A DNA stretch of 62,946 nucleotides from Streptomyces tailanensis (GTDB lineage: Bacteria > Actinomycetota > Actinomycetes > Streptomycetales > Streptomycetaceae): the NCBI RefSeq assembly GCF_008386495.1, contig NZ_VTHJ01000059.1, forward strand, positions 1-62,946, written 5' to 3'. Made by a program: the position numbers and the translations under genes. Under the pieces are notes generated by a model that saw only the letters and a program-made list of their open reading frames with translations, did not search any database and was not told the origin of the DNA. The first letter of the stretch is position 1, and each line of letters begins with the position of its first letter. This document shows, one piece after another, positions 59,895-62,946 of the stretch.

Positions 59895-59962
59895 CGGGGA
59901 GTACTCCCCGCTTAATGGTCCGACGATAACATCGGGGGTGTGGGTGCTGGGGAGCACTCCCC
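59895..59962. promoter_or_regulatory. Paired palindromic operators between hydrolase and TetR genes
   Basis: CGGGGAGTACTCCCCG (59895-59910) is a perfect 16-bp palindrome. A second copy, GGGGAGCACTCCCC (59949-59962), shares the GGGGAG/CTCCCC arms. They lie between the divergent hydrolase and TetR genes. This is the expected layout for TetR control of both promoters. Confidence 0.75.
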
Positions 59963-59989
59963 GGTTGTGGTCGGGCGCGGAGGACGAGG

Positions 59990-60682
59990 ATGACCGTCGG
60001 CGCAGAACGGGCGACGCCGCCGCCGCGGCGGCGCGACGCGCAGCGGAACCGGGAGCTGCTGGTGGCGGCGGCCCACCAGGTGTTCACCGAGCAGGGCCTC
60101 GACGCGCCGCTGGACGTGATCGCCCGCCGGGCCGGGGTCGGGAACGCGACGCTCTACCGGCACTTCCCCACCCGCGCCGCCCTCATCGACGCCGTCTTCC
60201 ACGACCAGCTCACCGACACGATGGCCGTCGGCGAACGGCTCCGGAGCGCCCCGGACGCCTGGTCCGGGCTGACCGATTACCTCCGGGCCGTCTTCGGCAC
60301 GCTGGCCGCCGACCGCGGTACCAACGACCTCATGACCACCCATGTGCAGAGCGTCGGTGCCCTCGACGCCGTGCACGCGCACAACCGCCGGACGCTGGAA
60401 CTCCTGCTGGCGCGCGGCCGCGACGAGGGCACCGTCCGCCCCGATGTCACCACCGAGGACGTCCTGTTCGCCCTCGCCGCCCTCGGCCGCGCCGTCCCGG
60501 CCCTGACCGCCGCGACCACCCCCGACGCCTGGCACCGCCCCCTCGCCCTGCTCCTCGACGGCCTCCGGGCCGCGACCCCGCCCGAACCCTCACCCCTCCC
60601 CGGACCCGCCCTCACCGCCGCCCAACTGGGTGACGTACTGCGGGAGTTGGGCCCTCATCGCGCACCCAAGGGGCAGGGCTGA
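59990..60682 (+). CDS. TetR family regulator
   Basis: This 230-aa regulator starts at ATG 59990. The N-terminal HTH (~15-65: DAQRNRELLVAAAHQVFTEQGLDAPLDVIARRAGVGNATLYRHFPTR in pieces) is followed by a ligand domain (LTDYLRAVFGTLAADRG, LLARGRDEGTVRPDVTTEDVLFALAALGRA). It is divergent from the exported hydrolase; the two palindromes upstream are its likely operators. Confidence 0.9.
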   Translation: MTVGAERATPPPRRRDAQRNRELLVAAAHQVFTEQGLDAPLDVIARRAGVGNATLYRHFPTRAALIDAVFHDQLTDTMAVGERLRSAPDAWSGLTDYLRAVFGTLAADRGTNDLMTTHVQSVGALDAVHAHNRRTLELLLARGRDEGTVRPDVTTEDVLFALAALGRAVPALTAATTPDAWHRPLALLLDGLRAATPPEPSPLPGPALTAAQLGDVLRELGPHRAPKGQG

Positions 60683-60693
60683 GGGCCCGTGTC

Positions 60694-60891
60694 TCAGGCG
60701 TCCTCGTCGAGGGCGATCGCGGCGGCCGGGCAGACCGCCGCCGCCTCCCGGACGGCGGAGTGCCGGTCGGGGGCGGGTCCGGGTTCGAGGAGTACGACGA
60801 TGCCGTCTTCGCGCTGGTCGAAGACCTCGGGGGCGATCAGCGCGCACTGGCCGGCGCCGCAGCACTTCGCCTCGTCCACGCGGACCTTCAT
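60694..60891 (-). CDS. [3Fe-4S] ferredoxin, P450 partner
   Basis: This 65-aa ferredoxin has CCGAGQCALIAPEVF (Cys ligands spaced C-x5-C with a non-Cys between) and VCPAAAIAL near the end. That arrangement binds a 3Fe-4S cluster, as in actinobacterial P450 ferredoxins. It lies 43 bp downstream of the P450 gene and will be its electron donor. Confidence 0.9.
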   Translation of the reverse strand: MKVRVDEAKCCGAGQCALIAPEVFDQREDGIVVLLEPGPAPDRHSAVREAAAVCPAAAIALDEDA

Positions 60892-60934
60892 GACGGCTCC
60901 CTTCCTCCCTGCCTTCCTTCCTGCTCCCCGGTTT

Positions 60935-62161
60935 TCACCAGCGCACCGGGACCTCGCGCAGACCGCCGACGAGGAGTCCTTCCACCTTCTTCAACTCCTC
61001 GGCGGATACGGCGAGTTCGAGCGTCGGCAGCTTGCGCAGCAGGACCTCCAGGACGACCTGGAGCTCGGTGCGGGCGAGGGCCTGGCCGAGGCAGGAGTGC
61101 GGGCCGGCGCCGAAGGTGAGGTGGGGATTCGGGCCGCGGGTGAGGTCCATCTTGTCGGCGCCGTCGAAGACCCGCTCGTCGCGGTTGGCGGCGGACATGC
61201 CGCAGAAGACGGTGGTGCCGCTCGGCAGCGCCTCCCCGTCGAGGTCGATGTCCTCGCTCAGATAGCGCCGGATGCCGAAGCCGCCGAGGTTGGCGTCGAA
61301 GCGCAGTACCTCCTCGACCGCCGTACGGATCAACGACGGGTCGGCGAGCAGCTGCTCCCAACGGCTGCGGTCGGCCAGCAGCAGCGCGGCCATCTTGCCG
61401 ATCATGTTGGCGGTGGTCTCGTGGCCGGCGACCAGCAACCCCATGCCGGTGGCCAGCAGTTCGGCGTCGGTCAGCCGCTCCTCCTCCGGCAGCGCCGCGC
61501 CCTCCACGATCAGCATGCTGAGCAGGTCCTCGCCCGGGTCGGCCCGCTTGGCCGCGATCAGCTCCGTCATGTACCGGGAGAAGCCGATGAACGCCGCCTT
61601 CGTCTCCTCCTGCGAGAAGCGGCTGACGTTGAGGAACGCGTCGGACCAGTGCGAGAAGCGGTCGCGGTCCTCGGCGGGGGCGCCCAGCAGGGCGCAGATG
61701 ACGTAGACGGGGAGCGGGAAACCGAGGGCGGCCTTGAGGTCGCCGGGCCGGCCGCGCTCGATCATGTCGTCGAGGAGGGCCTCGGCGGTCTTCGTCATGT
61801 CGGGGCGCAGGGCGGCCATGCGCTTGGCGGTGAAGTACCGGCCGACCTGGCGCCGCCAGCGCAGATGGGGCTCGCCGTTCTCCGGTATGGCCAGCTCGTA
61901 CTCGGGGCTCGCGTCGGCCGCGACGCCGCCCGCTCCGTCGGCGGATACCCGCGCGGCGTCGTCCCCGGCCCTGGGGCGGGAGAACCGGGGGTCGGACAGC
62001 AGGGCGCGGACGTGGTCGTAGCGGCTCACGAACTTCGCCCGGTCACCGCTCGGGAGCTCGACCGTGGCCACCGGGCACCGCTCGCGCAGTCGCTCCCATT
62101 CGGCGGGCGGATACAGGGGGCCGGGGGTGGGTATCGGCAGGCGGACGACGGACTCGCTCAT
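60935..62161 (-). CDS. Cytochrome P450
   Basis: This 408-aa soluble P450 has I-helix AGHETTANMIGKM, ExxR in EEVLRFDAN, and heme loop FGAGPHSCLGQALAR with Cys at about 357. The start MSESVVRLPIP matches typical Streptomyces P450s (CYP105/107-like group). It uses the adjacent ferredoxin. It is divergent from a MarR regulator across repeated GTGCATCATGCA sites, suggesting inducible xenobiotic or small-molecule oxidation. Confidence 0.92.
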   Translation of the reverse strand: MSESVVRLPIPTPGPLYPPAEWERLRERCPVATVELPSGDRAKFVSRYDHVRALLSDPRFSRPRAGDDAARVSADGAGGVAADASPEYELAIPENGEPHLRWRRQVGRYFTAKRMAALRPDMTKTAEALLDDMIERGRPGDLKAALGFPLPVYVICALLGAPAEDRDRFSHWSDAFLNVSRFSQEETKAAFIGFSRYMTELIAAKRADPGEDLLSMLIVEGAALPEEERLTDAELLATGMGLLVAGHETTANMIGKMAALLLADRSRWEQLLADPSLIRTAVEEVLRFDANLGGFGIRRYLSEDIDLDGEALPSGTTVFCGMSAANRDERVFDGADKMDLTRGPNPHLTFGAGPHSCLGQALARTELQVVLEVLLRKLPTLELAVSAEELKKVEGLLVGGLREVPVRW

Positions 62162-62222
62162 CTCGACATCTCCTTGTGGGGGAGTGGGCGGAGTGGAGAT
62201 GGAAACGCACGCTACTCACCTG

Positions 62223-62266
62223 GTGCATCATGCATCAATAGTGCATCATGCACTCTCCATGCATGG
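62223..62266. promoter_or_regulatory. Repeated GTGCATCATGCA sites between P450 and MarR genes
   Basis: GTGCATCATGCA occurs at 62223-62234 and again as GTGCATCATGCAC (62241-62253), an imperfect palindrome. CCATGCATGG (62257-62266) is a perfect palindrome nearby. They lie in the divergent promoter region and are AT-rich for this genome. They are probably the operator of the MarR protein at 62327. Confidence 0.75.
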
Positions 62267-62326
62267 CGCAATCTCGACGTAGGGTGAAGATGTTGGTGAT
62301 GCACAGGACGTCAGGAGGAGACCGGC

Positions 62327-62812
62327 GTGGATGCCCGAGACGCGGGGGAGCGCATCGAGCGGGAGTTGCTGATCCTGACGCGCAACCGTGATACGTCGAC
62401 GCCCCGCGGTGTCCGCGGCGGCGGCACCCTGGACCGCAGCGCCTATGTGCTGCTCAGCAGGCTGGAGGCCCAAGGGCCCATGTCCATCCCGGAGTTCGTG
62501 GAGGCGTTCGGTTTCGCCGCGTCCACGTTCACCCGGCAGACCTCGGCCCTGCTGCGCGACGGCCTGGTGGAGCGCACCCTCGACCCCGAGGGGGGCGTCG
62601 CCCGCAAGTTCCGTATCACCGAGAAGGGGCTCGCGCGCCTCGCCGAGCAGCGCGAGGTGTTCGTCGCCGGCGTCACCGACGTCATCGCCGACTGGCCCGC
62701 CGAGCGCCGCCGCCGCTTCATCGCCGACCTGCGCCGGTTCAACACCGACATCGAACGCATCAGCGGACGTTCTTGGCCACGACCGGAGGCGGAGCCGGTG
62801 GAGCGGCGTTGA
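62327..62812 (+). CDS. MarR family regulator
   Basis: This 161-aa regulator starts at GTG 62327 after AGGAGGAG. The winged helix is clear: LDRSAYVLLSRLEAQGPMSIPEFVEAFG, FTRQTSALLRDGLVERT, VARKFRITEKGLARLAEQR. It is divergent from the P450-ferredoxin pair. Its last codons end at the edge of the following IS hairpin, so the extreme C-terminus may have been altered by the insertion. Confidence 0.9.
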   Translation: MDARDAGERIERELLILTRNRDTSTPRGVRGGGTLDRSAYVLLSRLEAQGPMSIPEFVEAFGFAASTFTRQTSALLRDGLVERTLDPEGGVARKFRITEKGLARLAEQREVFVAGVTDVIADWPAERRRRFIADLRRFNTDIERISGRSWPRPEAEPVERR

Positions 62813-62818
62813 CTTGTA

Positions 62819-62838
62819 CTCCCTTCCGAAGGAGGGAG
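62819..62838 (-). mobile_element. IS200/IS605-type end hairpin
   Basis: CTCCCTTC (62819-62826) pairs with GAAGGAGGGAG (62828-62838) with one bulged base. Read on the minus strand it follows the tnpB stop at 62869, as the hairpin at 303-347 follows the other tnpB. It marks the right end of a leftward element. Confidence 0.6.
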
Positions 62839-62868
62839 ATTCTGGCCGTCCCGCTCGTTGCTGCGCCG

Positions 62869-62946
62869 CTAGGCGGCACAGGTCTCGGGCGGGATTCCGT
62901 GACTTCCTGTTTCATCGCGCTGTGCCAGAACGGGTTCTGGTCTTAT
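62869..62946 (-). CDS. tnpB: TnpB C-terminal end, runs off window end
   Basis: The minus strand is open from the window edge to TAG 62869-62871 and reads RPEPVLAQRDETGSHGIPPE then TCAA. This is like the short tails that follow the zinc ribbon in actinobacterial TnpB proteins. Only 25 residues are visible. The hairpin beyond the stop supports the assignment. Confidence 0.55.
   Translation of the reverse strand: MRPEPVLAQRDETGSHGIPPETCAA

Noticed and set aside
1..62946. CRISPR array
   Set aside because: No regularly spaced direct repeats with unique spacers were seen. The repeats found (9, 13, 18, 20 and 30 bp) are tandem without spacers.

Overview
The window is chromosomal DNA from a high-GC actinomycete, almost certainly a Streptomyces. 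The evidence is the roughly 70% GC with GC-rich third codon positions, many Tat/Sec-exported proteins, a SigE-type ECF sigma factor, a WhiJ-like trio (DUF5753 regulator, DUF397 protein, RsbW-like ATPase), an SCO5389-type protein beside a MinD/CooC-like ATPase, a sortase-type LAETG surface protein, and GHs with ricin/AbfB lectin domains. It reads as an accessory, arm-like segment: there are no core housekeeping genes and many mobile elements and gene remnants.

Layout. 1-3.3 kb: a TnpB-type IS end lies inside an Rhs gene. The surviving 3' part carries a papain-fold (Tox-PL) toxin tip, followed by Imm35 immunity, orphan toxin tails and more immunity-like genes. 3.4-5.4 kb: a small secreted protein and an intact ISL3 element. 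5.5-9.2 kb: L,D-transpeptidase, a broken GNAT gene, and a tiny peptide ORF facing an HTH-TPR regulator across palindromic sites. 9.3-19.1 kb: a frameshifted permease with its DUF1980 partner, ECF sigma with membrane partner and secreted paralogue, lipoproteins, a TlpA-like thioredoxin, a ricin-type lectin and a small LuxR protein. 19.4-29.8 kb: WhiJ-like trio, a large SdrD/SpaA-like exported protein, a PAS-GAF-PP2C-HATPase phosphatase, the SCO5389/ATPase pair and the LAETG protein.

29.9-41.7 kb: a lipoprotein, an atypical tRNA-Gly gene not reported as an ORF, a polysaccharide-degrading cluster (GH43-like/AbfB, GH27/CBM13, GH2), a Nudix protein, an HsdR remnant, a DMT-type transporter and a crystallin-like secreted protein broken by an amber codon. 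42-46.9 kb: an XRE-TPR regulator divergent from a compact operon of a 47-aa peptide, a JmjC oxygenase, an aldo/keto reductase and an APH-fold kinase-like protein. This has the shape of an undescribed RiPP pathway. 47-56 kb: Lrp regulator, methyltransferase and GNAT, metalloprotease, nitronate monooxygenase-like enzyme, YqeY-like protein, serine hydrolase, DEDDh exonuclease, DUF2637 protein, AhpD-like protein and two small membrane proteins. 56-58.4 kb: a decayed TnpB-related IS between a TetR remnant and a dienelactone hydrolase remnant. 58.4-62.8 kb: a Tat-exported alpha/beta hydrolase divergent from TetR, and a P450-ferredoxin pair divergent from MarR, both with clear palindromic or repeated operators. 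The window ends inside another TnpB gene.

The strongest novelty candidates are the tRNA-Gly with a G-U-G-C T-loop (30396-30468), the peptide/JmjC/AKR/kinase operon (43794-46869), and the toxin-immunity array at the left end. All function calls come from reading translations and motifs; no database search was run.
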